Assembly: GCA_905199755.1 (NCBI GenBank)
Contig: CAJKHT010000031.1
Location: forward strand, 1-31,081
Length of the DNA stretch: 31,081 nucleotides
Origin: an uncultured Eubacteriales bacterium
Lineage (GTDB): Bacteria; Bacillota; Clostridia; UBA1381
Direction of reading: 5' to 3'
Shown: one piece after another, positions 8,228 to 14,669 of the stretch
How the letters are laid out: each line of letters starts with the position of its first letter
Position numbering within the stretch: position 1 is the first letter of the stretch
Notes under the pieces: generated by a model
What the model was told of the DNA's origin: nothing
What the model saw: the letters and a program-made list of their open reading frames with translations, nothing else
The model's database searches: none
Position numbers and translations under genes: made by a program

Positions 8228-8728
8228 TCAGCAGCCGAAGCCTGCCAGGAACGGATCGTTTTCTGTTTTTGGAGCCATGCCTGTTTTTGGTGAAGTACCT
8301 TTAAGTCTTTCCGCAAGAGCCTCCTCGATTGCCTTTAAAAATTCCTGCTTAAAGGTTTCGATATTCGACATTGTGGAGTCAATATCGCCGCCCGCCATCA
8401 GCTTTGCGAAAGAAAGCGGCAGCTTATTTTTTGAAAGCTCTCTTGCTGCTTCAAACTCCATTTTTTCCGAAAGATACTGATTTCTTTCCGCATCAAATGC
8501 TTTCTGACGCTTTTCCATTTCGGCACGGGCTCTTTCATCTGCACTCATCGTCGCCATTTTGGCGGCGTCGTCGCGTTCGGACTGAATTTTCGTTTCATTT
8601 TCCCTGTCCCAGCCTGCCTTTGCGTTTTTTATCGCCTCGGCTATTTTCTGTTCAAGCTCCTGTTCGGTGTAGGTTTTTGCCGCATCGTTTTTGTTTTCGT
8701 CAAATGCGGTGTTCTTCTTGTTAATCAT
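8228..8728 (-). CDS. Phage capsid scaffolding protein (DUF4355-like)
   Basis: This 166-residue protein is very rich in Glu, Lys and Ala and should be almost entirely helical, with coiled-coil potential from about residue 20 to 110. The AGWDRENE and later KLPLSFAKLMAGGDID segments followed by a short helix are typical of the DUF4355 scaffolding family found between portal and capsid genes. It would build the inner core of the procapsid and then leave. GGAGG precedes the ATG. The short C-terminal tail ending in FLAGFGC matches the family's usual conserved end. Confidence 0.85.
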   Translation of the reverse strand: MINKKNTAFDENKNDAAKTYTEQELEQKIAEAIKNAKAGWDRENETKIQSERDDAAKMATMSADERARAEMEKRQKAFDAERNQYLSEKMEFEAARELSKNKLPLSFAKLMAGGDIDSTMSNIETFKQEFLKAIEEALAERLKGTSPKTGMAPKTENDPFLAGFGC

Positions 8729-8761
8729 AAAGATTATTCCTCCTTTTGTTTTTTTTGCTGT

Positions 8762-8787
8762 GCCGTGTATCTGCGCCGATATACGGC
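8762..8787. promoter_or_regulatory. Imperfect hairpin between portal and scaffold genes
   Basis: GCCGTGTATC and GATATACGGC pair at 9 of 10 positions around a TGCGCC loop, inside the 107-bp gap between the portal stop and scaffold start. No T-run follows on the minus strand. It may stabilise or process the mRNA so that scaffold and capsid are made in excess; this is inference. Confidence 0.4.
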
Positions 8788-8835
8788 AAATATTAAAACC
8801 GGTTTTTTATACTTTTTTATGCGGTTATACCGCTC

Positions 8836-10125
8836 TTATTTCTGCCCGTATTCCTTGTATGCGAGCGATGCCTCCTCTTTGGGATCGCTTATAAACGGAA
8901 GCTGTGCAAGCAGCGTTTCGCTTGTTGCGATACCGTGCAGATTATTTATCATCTGTGAGGTTTCAAGCTCGTTTACGGGCATGTTTCTTGTGAAAATAAT
9001 ATCCACTCTGTGAATGGGTACATAATGCATGCTGCCCTTTAGGGACAGAAAATTATTGTACAGCCTGAAACGTTTTTTCAAAGCCTTTGCAAAATAACGT
9101 TCCTTGTTTCTTACGTGCTGTTCAAAGCCCATAAGCCTGTATTTGATTGCCACACCCGAAAGATTGTTGCCGAAGCTTTCGTCCGATAAATCAGGCACCA
9201 TGGAAAATCTGTGTATATCCTGTTTCAGATTGTTTCTCAATACCTCAATATCGGATTCCGACATAACCTTTGAAAGGTACTGTGCGTCCGAATCCTCATA
9301 TCCCATGAGGATTCTCTCCTCTTTAAGCTTTTTAGCCTGGTCGCTGTCCAGATCTATTCCTTTCAGGAACAAAAACGCATCAACAAACTGTTCCTTGTCG
9401 TTTACTCTGTCGCTCATAAGCAGATTGTAAGCGTCAATAAGCGGAATTATCTGTTCAAAATCCCCCTGTTCCTCCTCATTGTTGGCATATTCTATGACAG
9501 GCACATCACCGAAGTAATGCAATGCCGTTCCCGTCAGTTTCATGTTCACGAAGCTGTCGCTGTCATTTTCGTAGGTGTAAATCGTGGTATGGTCGCATAC
9601 GAGACAGCATACTCCCGTAACATTTCCCATAATATCGTATTTTTTATAGTAGTGAATTCCGAACAGCGGTTTTTCGCCGACACGGCACGCATAGACCACA
9701 AACGTGTTCAGCGGACTGAGCCTTACGCTTCTGGGCAGAGCGTTTTCGTTGACATATACCATTTCGTAGGTTCTGCCGCATATGCTCATTTCCTTTTCCA
9801 GTTCCGTGTCAATGCTTGCCATATCCTGCTCGATGTAGCAGTTTTTCACAGCCTCTATGTCATAATCCTCGCTGCAAACGTATGAAACGGGATTGCCGAC
9901 CAGATAGCTTTTTATCATATCAACAATATATTTTGCATGATTGCATAATATTCTGTTATTGGCTGTTTTGTCACCGATTCTTTCGCGGTTTAAAATTTCA
10001 TGCTTGCCGAGATAGTAGTCAATCAGCCGTTTAATTCTGCCGCATTCGGTGCCGTGGCGGTTAATCAGCTCCGCTATAAGCTTTTCGTTTATTCCGTCCT
10101 TTAATATTTCTTCATCTATGACCAT
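8836..10125 (-). CDS. Phage portal protein (SPP1 gp6-like)
   Basis: The 429-residue protein belongs to the SPP1 gp6 portal family. It has the usual N-terminal RIKRLIDYYLGKHEI segment, the ANNRILCNHAKYIVDMIKSYLVGNPVSY-type region (about residues 55-85), a central SPLNTFVVY, and DLSDESFGNNLSGVAIKY (about residues 315-335), which is diagnostic. It forms the dodecameric channel for DNA entry and exit. AAAAGGAG precedes the ATG, and the start overlaps the large terminase stop by 10 nt. No SPP1 gp7/MuF-type minor capsid gene follows it, which many relatives have. Confidence 0.93.
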   Translation of the reverse strand: MVIDEEILKDGINEKLIAELINRHGTECGRIKRLIDYYLGKHEILNRERIGDKTANNRILCNHAKYIVDMIKSYLVGNPVSYVCSEDYDIEAVKNCYIEQDMASIDTELEKEMSICGRTYEMVYVNENALPRSVRLSPLNTFVVYACRVGEKPLFGIHYYKKYDIMGNVTGVCCLVCDHTTIYTYENDSDSFVNMKLTGTALHYFGDVPVIEYANNEEEQGDFEQIIPLIDAYNLLMSDRVNDKEQFVDAFLFLKGIDLDSDQAKKLKEERILMGYEDSDAQYLSKVMSESDIEVLRNNLKQDIHRFSMVPDLSDESFGNNLSGVAIKYRLMGFEQHVRNKERYFAKALKKRFRLYNNFLSLKGSMHYVPIHRVDIIFTRNMPVNELETSQMINNLHGIATSETLLAQLPFISDPKEEASLAYKEYGQK

Positions 10126-11384
10126 AATGTACTCCTTTTAATAACCTTTGCTTTCTTGAAAACCGTATCCTGTTCGAGCGCATAGCGTACTGCGTCGATG
10201 GTGTGGTTGTTTTTGTCGGGATAGCGTGCAAGCAGATTGCCGTTTGAATCCCTTTCGATTTCATAGCGGGCAAATTCTCTTGCCGCATTGGGACAGCGTA
10301 CGCTGTCTATAACGATTTCTTCGAGACTTTGCAGGAATTTAATTCCGTACTCTATGCTGTCGGGGCCTTTTTTAGCGCCGCATACAGGCAGACCGGCTTC
10401 GCGGAGTTCATTTATGCTTTTAGGCTCGGCGCTGTCGCAGACGATAGTCTGAGAAAATTTTCCCATGTCGTTAATGAGGCTTATTGCCTTTGAATTTGAC
10501 AGACCGTTTTTGTATATTTCCCCAAAAATGCAAAGTCTTTTTCTTTTAGCGTCATAGCTGCACATAATGTATACGAACGGGTCGGCGGCATAGCCGAAAT
10601 CTATACCGCGGCGCAGCCGGTCAAAGGATTTAATCTCGCTGTCGCTTATCGGGCGTATGCGCAGATTTCTGAAAACCTCGCCGCCCGTGCCGGTAACCTT
10701 TCCGAGATATTCATGCTCGTATATTTCGGGCTGAACCTTTTTTATATGCTCCGCCTCGGCAATAAACTGTTCTCCTATCCATTCTTTGGGAACATCAAGA
10801 TATGTGCTGTGGTGAACAAGCGTGTCTGGGGAATTTAATGTATCCTCCGCATTAACCCAGCTGCTCATGCTGCGCGGAGGGTTAAATGAGTAAAATACAT
10901 CAAATTTCTCACCGCCGCGCATAAGCGACTGATTGATGGTGCGTATTTCCTCCTGACCGTTAAACTCGTCCAGCTCCTCGTACCATATGTAGCGTATGTA
11001 GCCCTTTGCCGCTTTGGTTGATTTAAGCTTTTTAGGCTCGTCCGCACCGCGGAACAGTATTTTCTGCCCCGTTTCGGAATATACAAGCTCAAGCGGACTG
11101 AGCTTACGCTGCCATAAATCGCTCACGCCGAGAACATCTATAGCCCATTCCAGCTGGGCAAAAACGCTGTCTTTAAGATATGCGCCCACCTTTCTTATCA
11201 CTACTGCATTCGTGTCCGGATTTTTCATAATACCGAAAATAATTTCAATGCTTATGAAGCTTGATTTTGTACTTCCTCTGCCGCCGCATAATCGGTAATG
11301 CGTGTATTCGCCGTTTAAAATGCTTGTGTGAACATCATAAAATGCCGGTGAAATATTTTTTCGTAAGACCGTAATATCAAGCAT
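10116..11384 (-). CDS. terL: Phage terminase large subunit (PBSX family)
   Basis: This packaging motor has both expected parts. The ATPase shows Walker A CGGRGSTKSS (residues 33-42), Walker B around YIWYEELDEF (132-141) and a coupling-type SFNPP (166-170). The nuclease shows acidic residues at D262 (GIDFGYAADP), D317 (VCDSAEP) and D397 (NHTIDAVRYAL). The sequence is of the PBSX-type large subunit family, about 420 residues. The start at 11384 is chosen because GGAGG lies 6 nt upstream; an in-frame ATG at 11426 would add 14 residues but has no ribosome site and runs deep into the small subunit gene. It overlaps that gene by 8 nt. Confidence 0.95.
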   Translation of the reverse strand: MLDITVLRKNISPAFYDVHTSILNGEYTHYRLCGGRGSTKSSFISIEIIFGIMKNPDTNAVVIRKVGAYLKDSVFAQLEWAIDVLGVSDLWQRKLSPLELVYSETGQKILFRGADEPKKLKSTKAAKGYIRYIWYEELDEFNGQEEIRTINQSLMRGGEKFDVFYSFNPPRSMSSWVNAEDTLNSPDTLVHHSTYLDVPKEWIGEQFIAEAEHIKKVQPEIYEHEYLGKVTGTGGEVFRNLRIRPISDSEIKSFDRLRRGIDFGYAADPFVYIMCSYDAKRKRLCIFGEIYKNGLSNSKAISLINDMGKFSQTIVCDSAEPKSINELREAGLPVCGAKKGPDSIEYGIKFLQSLEEIVIDSVRCPNAAREFARYEIERDSNGNLLARYPDKNNHTIDAVRYALEQDTVFKKAKVIKRSTLWS

Positions 11385-11592
11385 TTTTTTCCTCCAGAGC
11401 CTTGGCAATATCGTCCACGATAACAACGCGTTTTAAATCATCGGCTTTTTCTTTTTCATGCATACCGTAGTATTTTGCAAAAAACTCTGCGGCTTTTACC
11501 GCGTCCGACAGCTTGGCATCGTCAAACTCCATTCTTAGAAGAGCGGTGTAAAATTTAAGAATTTCCTTTTCGTCCGCCGTTTTTCTTTTCAT
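11377..11592 (-). CDS. terS: Probable phage terminase small subunit, short
   Basis: A 71-residue charged helical protein directly upstream of the large terminase, overlapping it by 8 nt. Place and composition suggest the DNA-recognition subunit, but it is shorter than usual (about 120-180 residues) and I see no convincing helix-turn-helix; only a central EFFAKYYGMHEKEKADDL helix resembles the oligomerisation part of small terminases. ATG at 11592 has AGGAGG 6 nt upstream; an ATG at 11616 would add 8 residues without a ribosome site. It could be a reduced terminase or a different small packaging protein. Confidence 0.55.
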   Translation of the reverse strand: MKRKTADEKEILKFYTALLRMEFDDAKLSDAVKAAEFFAKYYGMHEKEKADDLKRVVIVDDIAKALEEKNA

Positions 11593-11630
11593 TGAATTCC
11601 TCCTTTCGCAAGGCATGCCGGCTGTGATTT

Positions 11631-11831
11631 TCAGTACAATTCGCTCACCTCATGAATACATATGTCGCAGCCTATGCAGTCCTCGTCATCGTTTATGTAG
11701 AATTTTTCGGGATACAGAGCACCGCACACGGGACATTCTCTTATATCCTCATCGTAATAATCCCCGTAATTTGCCGTTCTGTCTATTTCCATGGCAAGAA
11801 CGGCATGGGGTGATGTGTTTGAATAAATCAT
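11631..11831 (-). CDS. Small zinc-ribbon protein, first gene of the phage late operon
   Basis: A 66-residue acidic protein with Cys at 33, 36, 52, 55 and 58 (CPVC ... CIGCDIC), a pattern expected to bind one zinc. I do not recognise a named family. The ATG at 11831 has AGGAGG 3 nt upstream; the frame stays open upstream to about 12065 but that part crosses the promoter and operators and cannot be coding. It is the first gene read from the late promoter, 38 bp before the small terminase. Small zinc-ribbon proteins often precede terminase genes in Bacillota phages; possible roles include DNA binding or regulation. Confidence 0.75.
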   Translation of the reverse strand: MIYSNTSPHAVLAMEIDRTANYGDYYDEDIRECPVCGALYPEKFYINDDEDCIGCDICIHEVSELY

Positions 11832-11842
11832 ACTCCTCCTTC

Positions 11843-11859
11843 GTATCTTTGAAAGATAC
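11843..11859. promoter_or_regulatory. Palindromic operator before the zinc-ribbon gene
   Basis: GTATCTTTGAAAGATAC is a perfect 17-bp inverted repeat with a single central base, 12 bp upstream of the zinc-ribbon ATG and next to its ribosome site. The arms carry the AAGATAC half-site. As RNA the loop would be very tight, so a DNA operator is more likely. Confidence 0.65.
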
Positions 11860-11904
11860 ATGATGTTTAAAAAAAATTTCTTGATTAAATTGCTGATCTC
11901 AATA

Positions 11905-11922
11905 AATAAGATATATCTTATT
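11905..11922. promoter_or_regulatory. Palindromic operator just downstream of the late start site
   Basis: AATAAGATATATCTTATT is a perfect 18-bp palindrome at about +5 to +22 of the late transcript. Its AAGATA half-site recurs in the other sites of this control region, suggesting binding of the divergent S24 repressor. Confidence 0.65.
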
Positions 11923-11933
11923 GCGATACCCAT

Positions 11934-11962
11934 ATTATACCACACAAACATTCGTTTGTCAA
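11934..11962 (-). promoter_or_regulatory. Perfect consensus promoter of the phage late operon
   Basis: On the minus strand TTGACA (11957-11962) and TATAAT (11934-11939) are separated by exactly 17 bp. Transcription would start near 11927 and run through the zinc-ribbon, terminase and all structural genes. A full consensus promoter needs no activator, so silence in the lysogen must come from repression. Confidence 0.88.
11944..11959. promoter_or_regulatory. Inverted repeat in the late promoter spacer, LexA-box-like
   Basis: ACAAAC ATTC GTTTGT is a 6-bp inverted repeat with 4-nt spacer lying between -35 and -10. It resembles the Gram-positive SOS box (CGAAC-N4-GTTCG type) but differs at one symmetric position. 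Host LexA binding is possible but unproven. Confidence 0.35.
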
Positions 11963-11979
11963 GAGGAAAATTTATTTTT

Positions 11980-12039
11980 AAGATACTTTTTTTCAAAAAA
12001 GCTTGATTTTTATTAAAATATGTGATACTATTAAGATAC
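11980..12039. promoter_or_regulatory. Repressor half-sites around the repressor promoter
   Basis: AAGATAC occurs at 11980-11986 and 12033-12039, and GATAC at 12024-12028 (also 11925-11929 beside the late -10 box). The last two on the repressor side are 11 bp apart, one helical turn, and overlap the repressor -10 box, which suggests autoregulation. Confidence 0.55.
12003..12031 (+). promoter_or_regulatory. Promoter of the phage repressor
   Basis: TTGATT (12003-12008) and TACTAT (12026-12031) are 17 bp apart, with a TG element just before the -10 box (TGTGA). It would start near 12038, giving a leader of about 34 nt to the ATG at 12072. Confidence 0.75.
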
Positions 12040-12071
12040 TTTATGAATAAGTTTTGAAGGAGCAATTAAAA

Positions 12072-12710
12072 ATGACAATGGGAGAAAGAATAAAAGCCAT
12101 GCGCAAGGCGCAGGGGCTGACGCAGGAGGAGCTTGGGAATATGCTCGGAATAAAGAAAGCTGCGGTGCAGAAATACGAAAAAGGCACGGTAAAGAACATA
12201 AAATACGATACGCTGATGCTGCTTGCCGAAATATTCGGCACAAGCGTGGAGTATATTGTGAGCGGAGGAGATGTTCTGCCCGAAAACATGAGACCGGCAG
12301 TAATTGAAGATGCGGTGAGAATACCCGTGCTTGCGAATGTTTCCGCAGGAATGGGCTGTCATGCCGACAGCTTTGCGGATAATGCGGTAAGCTATGAAAC
12401 CGTGAGTGCCGATACACTCACCTCGGACGGAGATTATGTGTATATGCGTGTCACGGGTGACAGCATGTATCCTGTTTTTATGGAGGGAGATTTGGCGCTT
12501 GTGAGGGTGCAGTCATCGGTTGACAGCGGCTCTTATGCCGTTGTTATAATAGATAATGATAACGGAGTAATAAAAAAAGTGGTATACGGTGATGATTATA
12601 TCGAGCTTCATTCGATAAATCCCATGTATCCCACGCGTCAGTTTACGGGAGCTGCGGTAATGCGCATACGTGTATTCGGGCTTGTCAAGGAGTGCAGACG
12701 AAAATTTTAG
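12072..12710 (+). CDS. LexA/CI-like phage repressor with S24 self-cleavage domain
   Basis: This 212-residue regulator has an N-terminal XRE helix-turn-helix (about residues 4-62, GLTQEELGNMLGIKKAAVQKYE) and a C-terminal S24 peptidase domain. The catalytic Ser is S131 in GDSMYP and the likely Lys is K168 in GVIKK. A candidate Ala-Gly cleavage site is A92-G93 (VSAGMG) in the linker. Such repressors hold a prophage silent until RecA filaments trigger self-cleavage after DNA damage. ATG at 12072 follows AAGGAG by 9 nt; an upstream TTG lies on top of that site. It is divergent from the late operon, and is the last phage gene before host nifU. Confidence 0.92.
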   Translation: MTMGERIKAMRKAQGLTQEELGNMLGIKKAAVQKYEKGTVKNIKYDTLMLLAEIFGTSVEYIVSGGDVLPENMRPAVIEDAVRIPVLANVSAGMGCHADSFADNAVSYETVSADTLTSDGDYVYMRVTGDSMYPVFMEGDLALVRVQSSVDSGSYAVVIIDNDNGVIKKVVYGDDYIELHSINPMYPTRQFTGAAVMRIRVFGLVKECRRKF

Positions 12711-12717
12711 TATAAAA

Positions 12718-12867
12718 AACAAAGAGCTGTTCAAAGGGGATAGGAAAAAAGCTTTGGAATCAACAAACTGAGCCAAAACTTTAGTTTTGGGATACCCGAC
12801 GGCGTATGTGTATACGCCGAGCGGCGAAGTTTGCTGCATTCCGGAGCTTTTTAACATTCCCTTTGTT
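12718..12867. repeat. Fold-back intergenic element, copy 1
   Basis: This 150-bp space between the convergent repressor and nifU genes is largely one imperfect palindrome. AACAAAG at 12718 pairs with CTTTGTT at 12861, GGGGATAGGAAAAAAGC pairs imperfectly with GCTTTTTAACATTCCC, and GGAATCAACAAACTGAGCC with GGCGAAGTTTGCTGCATTCC. Inside are two perfect hairpins: CCAAAACT/AGTTTTGG (12773-12790) and GGCGTAT/ATACGCC (12801-12818). The T-rich ends on both strands could serve as a two-way terminator. Related copies are at 16721 and 26516. Confidence 0.75.
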
Positions 12868-12868
12868 T

Positions 12869-13300
12869 TTATTCGTGTTCCTTGTGGCACTTAGCACAGT
12901 CAAAATCGCACTTAGCGTTTGTTTTAAGCTTTATGCCTGTTTTTTTGCTGTAATCCTCCAGTGCCGCCTGAATTGCCTGTTCGGCAAGAACGGAGCAGTG
13001 GATTTTTTCGGGAGGAAGTCCGTCAAGAGCGTCCATTACGGCTTTGTTTGTAAGCTCCAGAGCCTCATCAACCGTCTTTCCCTTTACCATTTCCGTTGCC
13101 ATCGAGCTTGTTGCGATTGCCGCACCGCAGCCGAAGGTCTTGAATTTTACGTCCTTTATGATATTATCCTCAATATCCATGTAAATCTTCATAATATCGC
13201 CGCAGACGGCATTTCCAACTTCACCGACTGCATTTGCGTTTTCTATCTCACCCACATTGCGCGGATTTGCAAAATGATCCATTACCTTTTCGCTGTACAT
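12869..13300 (-). CDS. nifU: Fe-S cluster assembly scaffold NifU/IscU
   Basis: The 143-residue protein is a U-type scaffold on which Fe-S clusters are built from sulfur delivered by the desulfurase encoded just upstream (6-bp gap). The three cluster Cys are visible: C33 in NAVCGD with D35, C58 in TFGCGAA and C102 in HCSVLAEQ. After the usual end at about residue 127 it has an extra Cys-rich tail with C131, C135 and C138 (CDFDCAKCHKEHE). This IscU-like tail with Cys-His residues is found in several Clostridia and may bind a metal. It is read with nifS from the promoter at 14558-14586. Confidence 0.93.
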   Translation of the reverse strand: MYSEKVMDHFANPRNVGEIENANAVGEVGNAVCGDIMKIYMDIEDNIIKDVKFKTFGCGAAIATSSMATEMVKGKTVDEALELTNKAVMDALDGLPPEKIHCSVLAEQAIQAALEDYSKKTGIKLKTNAKCDFDCAKCHKEHE

Positions 13301-13306
13301 ACATCT

Positions 13307-14500
13307 TCATTCCTTTCCCTGTTTTAAAATCTCTTCATATAAGGGCGACATATCCCTTAATCTCTGTACTATTTTCGGCATAACCTCAAGAACATAATCA
13401 ATATCCTCGTCCGTAGTATCCTCGCTCAGGCTGAAACGTACCGAGCCGTGAGCGATTTCGGCAGGAAGTCCGATTGCCAGAAGCACATGTGACGGATCAA
13501 GCGAGCCGGAGGCGCATGCGCTGCCGCTTGATGCCGCAATACCGTACATGTTAAGGAGCATAAGTATTGATTCTCCCTCTATATACTTAAATGAGAAATT
13601 GACGTTGTTGCAGAGTCTCTTTTCGCCGGCGGGACCGTTGAGCCTGCAATACGGAATTTCCTTTTGCAGACCGTCAATAAGTCTGTCGCGCTTTTCTTTC
13701 ATAACGGAAATATTTTTATCAAGGTTTGTCACGGCAAGGTCAAGCGCTTTTTCAAGTCCGGCAATACCTGCAAGATTTTCGGTAGCGGCGCGCTTTCCTC
13801 TTTCCTGACCGCCGCCGTGGATAAGATTTTCAATCTTAACGCCGTTTCTGATGTAGAGCATACCTACACCCTTGGGTCCGTGGAACTTATGTGCCGACAG
13901 CGAAAGCATATCAACACCCAAATCCTGTACATTTATCGGCATGTGACCGATTGCCTGAACGGCGTCCGTATGGAAAATAATCTTGTGTCTGCGTGCAACC
14001 TCGGCAATCTCCTTAATAGGCTCAACCGTTCCGATTTCATTGTTCGCGGTCATTATGCTTATTAAAATTGTATCCTCGGTGATTGCAGCCTCAACCGCCT
14101 CGGGTGATACTATTCCGTCCGAATCAACATCAAGGTATGTTACCTTAAAGCCCTGCTTTTCAAGGAATTTGCAGGTGTTTAAAATCGCATGATGCTCAAT
14201 CTTGCTTGTGATAATGTGATTTCCCTTATCCTTGTGCGAGAATGCAATTCCCTTAACCGCCCAGTTATCCGCCTCACAGCCCGAGCCGGTAAAATATATC
14301 TCATTCGGTTTTGCCGCGCCGATATTCTTTGCAACGGACGCACGGAGCTTGTCCAGAGCGGTTATTGCGTCCATGCCCGTCTGATAAAACTTGGACGATG
14401 CATTTCCCCAAATATCCGTATAGTATGGCAGCATTGCTTCAACAACTTCTTTTTTGGTGGCTGTTGTTGCATTGTTATCCATGTAAACCGATTTATTCAT
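13307..14500 (-). CDS. nifS: Cysteine desulfurase NifS/IscS
   Basis: This 397-residue PLP enzyme converts cysteine to alanine and hands the sulfur to NifU. The PLP lysine is K205 in SAHKFHGPKG, H104 (IEHHAIL) stacks on the cofactor, D179 (HTDAVQ) binds the pyridine nitrogen, and the persulfide-forming Cys is C329 in SSGSACASGS. The length and the longer C-loop place it in the class I (IscS/NifS) group. GGGAGATGA precedes the ATG. No IscR/Rrf2 gene is next to it, unlike many Clostridia; control may act through the palindrome at its start site. Confidence 0.95.
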   Translation of the reverse strand: MNKSVYMDNNATTATKKEVVEAMLPYYTDIWGNASSKFYQTGMDAITALDKLRASVAKNIGAAKPNEIYFTGSGCEADNWAVKGIAFSHKDKGNHIITSKIEHHAILNTCKFLEKQGFKVTYLDVDSDGIVSPEAVEAAITEDTILISIMTANNEIGTVEPIKEIAEVARRHKIIFHTDAVQAIGHMPINVQDLGVDMLSLSAHKFHGPKGVGMLYIRNGVKIENLIHGGGQERGKRAATENLAGIAGLEKALDLAVTNLDKNISVMKEKRDRLIDGLQKEIPYCRLNGPAGEKRLCNNVNFSFKYIEGESILMLLNMYGIAASSGSACASGSLDPSHVLLAIGLPAEIAHGSVRFSLSEDTTDEDIDYVLEVMPKIVQRLRDMSPLYEEILKQGKE

Positions 14501-14523
14501 GTAATCATCTCCCGTATTAATTT

Positions 14524-14547
14524 ACATATGAACGATTGTTCATATGT
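14524..14547. promoter_or_regulatory. 24-bp palindrome at the nifS transcription start
   Basis: ACATATGAAC (14524-14533) and GTTCATATGT (14538-14547) are perfect inverted arms around 4 nt, at about +4 to +27 of the nifS message. The GAAC-N4-GTTC core resembles both LexA-type and TetR-type operators. It could also fold as a leader hairpin. No regulator gene is adjacent. Confidence 0.6.
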
Positions 14548-14557
14548 CTCAACTACT

Positions 14558-14586
14558 ATTTTACTTTAAAATTCGCCGTTTGTCAA
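14558..14586 (-). promoter_or_regulatory. Promoter of nifS-nifU
   Basis: Minus-strand TTGACA (14581-14586) and TAAAAT (14558-14563) are 17 bp apart. The start would fall near 14551, giving a leader of about 50 nt. The rest of the 169-bp space between recG and nifS is AT-rich and shows no recognisable terminator for recG. Confidence 0.82.
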
Positions 14587-14669
14587 TATATTTTCTATAT
14601 TATTGTAACATTTTCAGATTATCATATACATTTTTTCCAAAAAACTGTCGTAATGGTGCAAATATGATG

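Noticed and set aside
8820..8836. Terminator after the portal gene
   Set aside because: The GCGGT/ACCGC stem is only 5 bp and no T-run follows on the minus strand.
11385..11426. Earlier start of the large terminase at 11426
   Set aside because: No ribosome site, 50-bp overlap with the small subunit gene, and extra residues unlike the family; ATG 11384 has GGAGG at the right distance.
11832..12065. Upstream extension of the zinc-ribbon reading frame to 144 residues
   Set aside because: The added part crosses the consensus promoter and operators, is Phe/Ile/Lys-rich as expected from AT-rich non-coding DNA, and has no ribosome site, whereas the ATG at 11831 has AGGAGG.
12031..12417. Minus-strand frame of 128 residues opposite the repressor
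   Set aside because: It is the shadow of the repressor gene, rich in Ser, Arg, His and Pro, with no ribosome site and no family likeness.
12711..12868. Prophage attachment site
   Set aside because: No tRNA, integrase or duplicated core can be seen in the window; the only structure there is the fold-back repeat, which also occurs at host-only sites.
14595..14669. Riboswitch or T-box before nifS
   Set aside because: The leader from the predicted start is only about 50 nt and is mostly the palindrome; there is no room for an aptamer.
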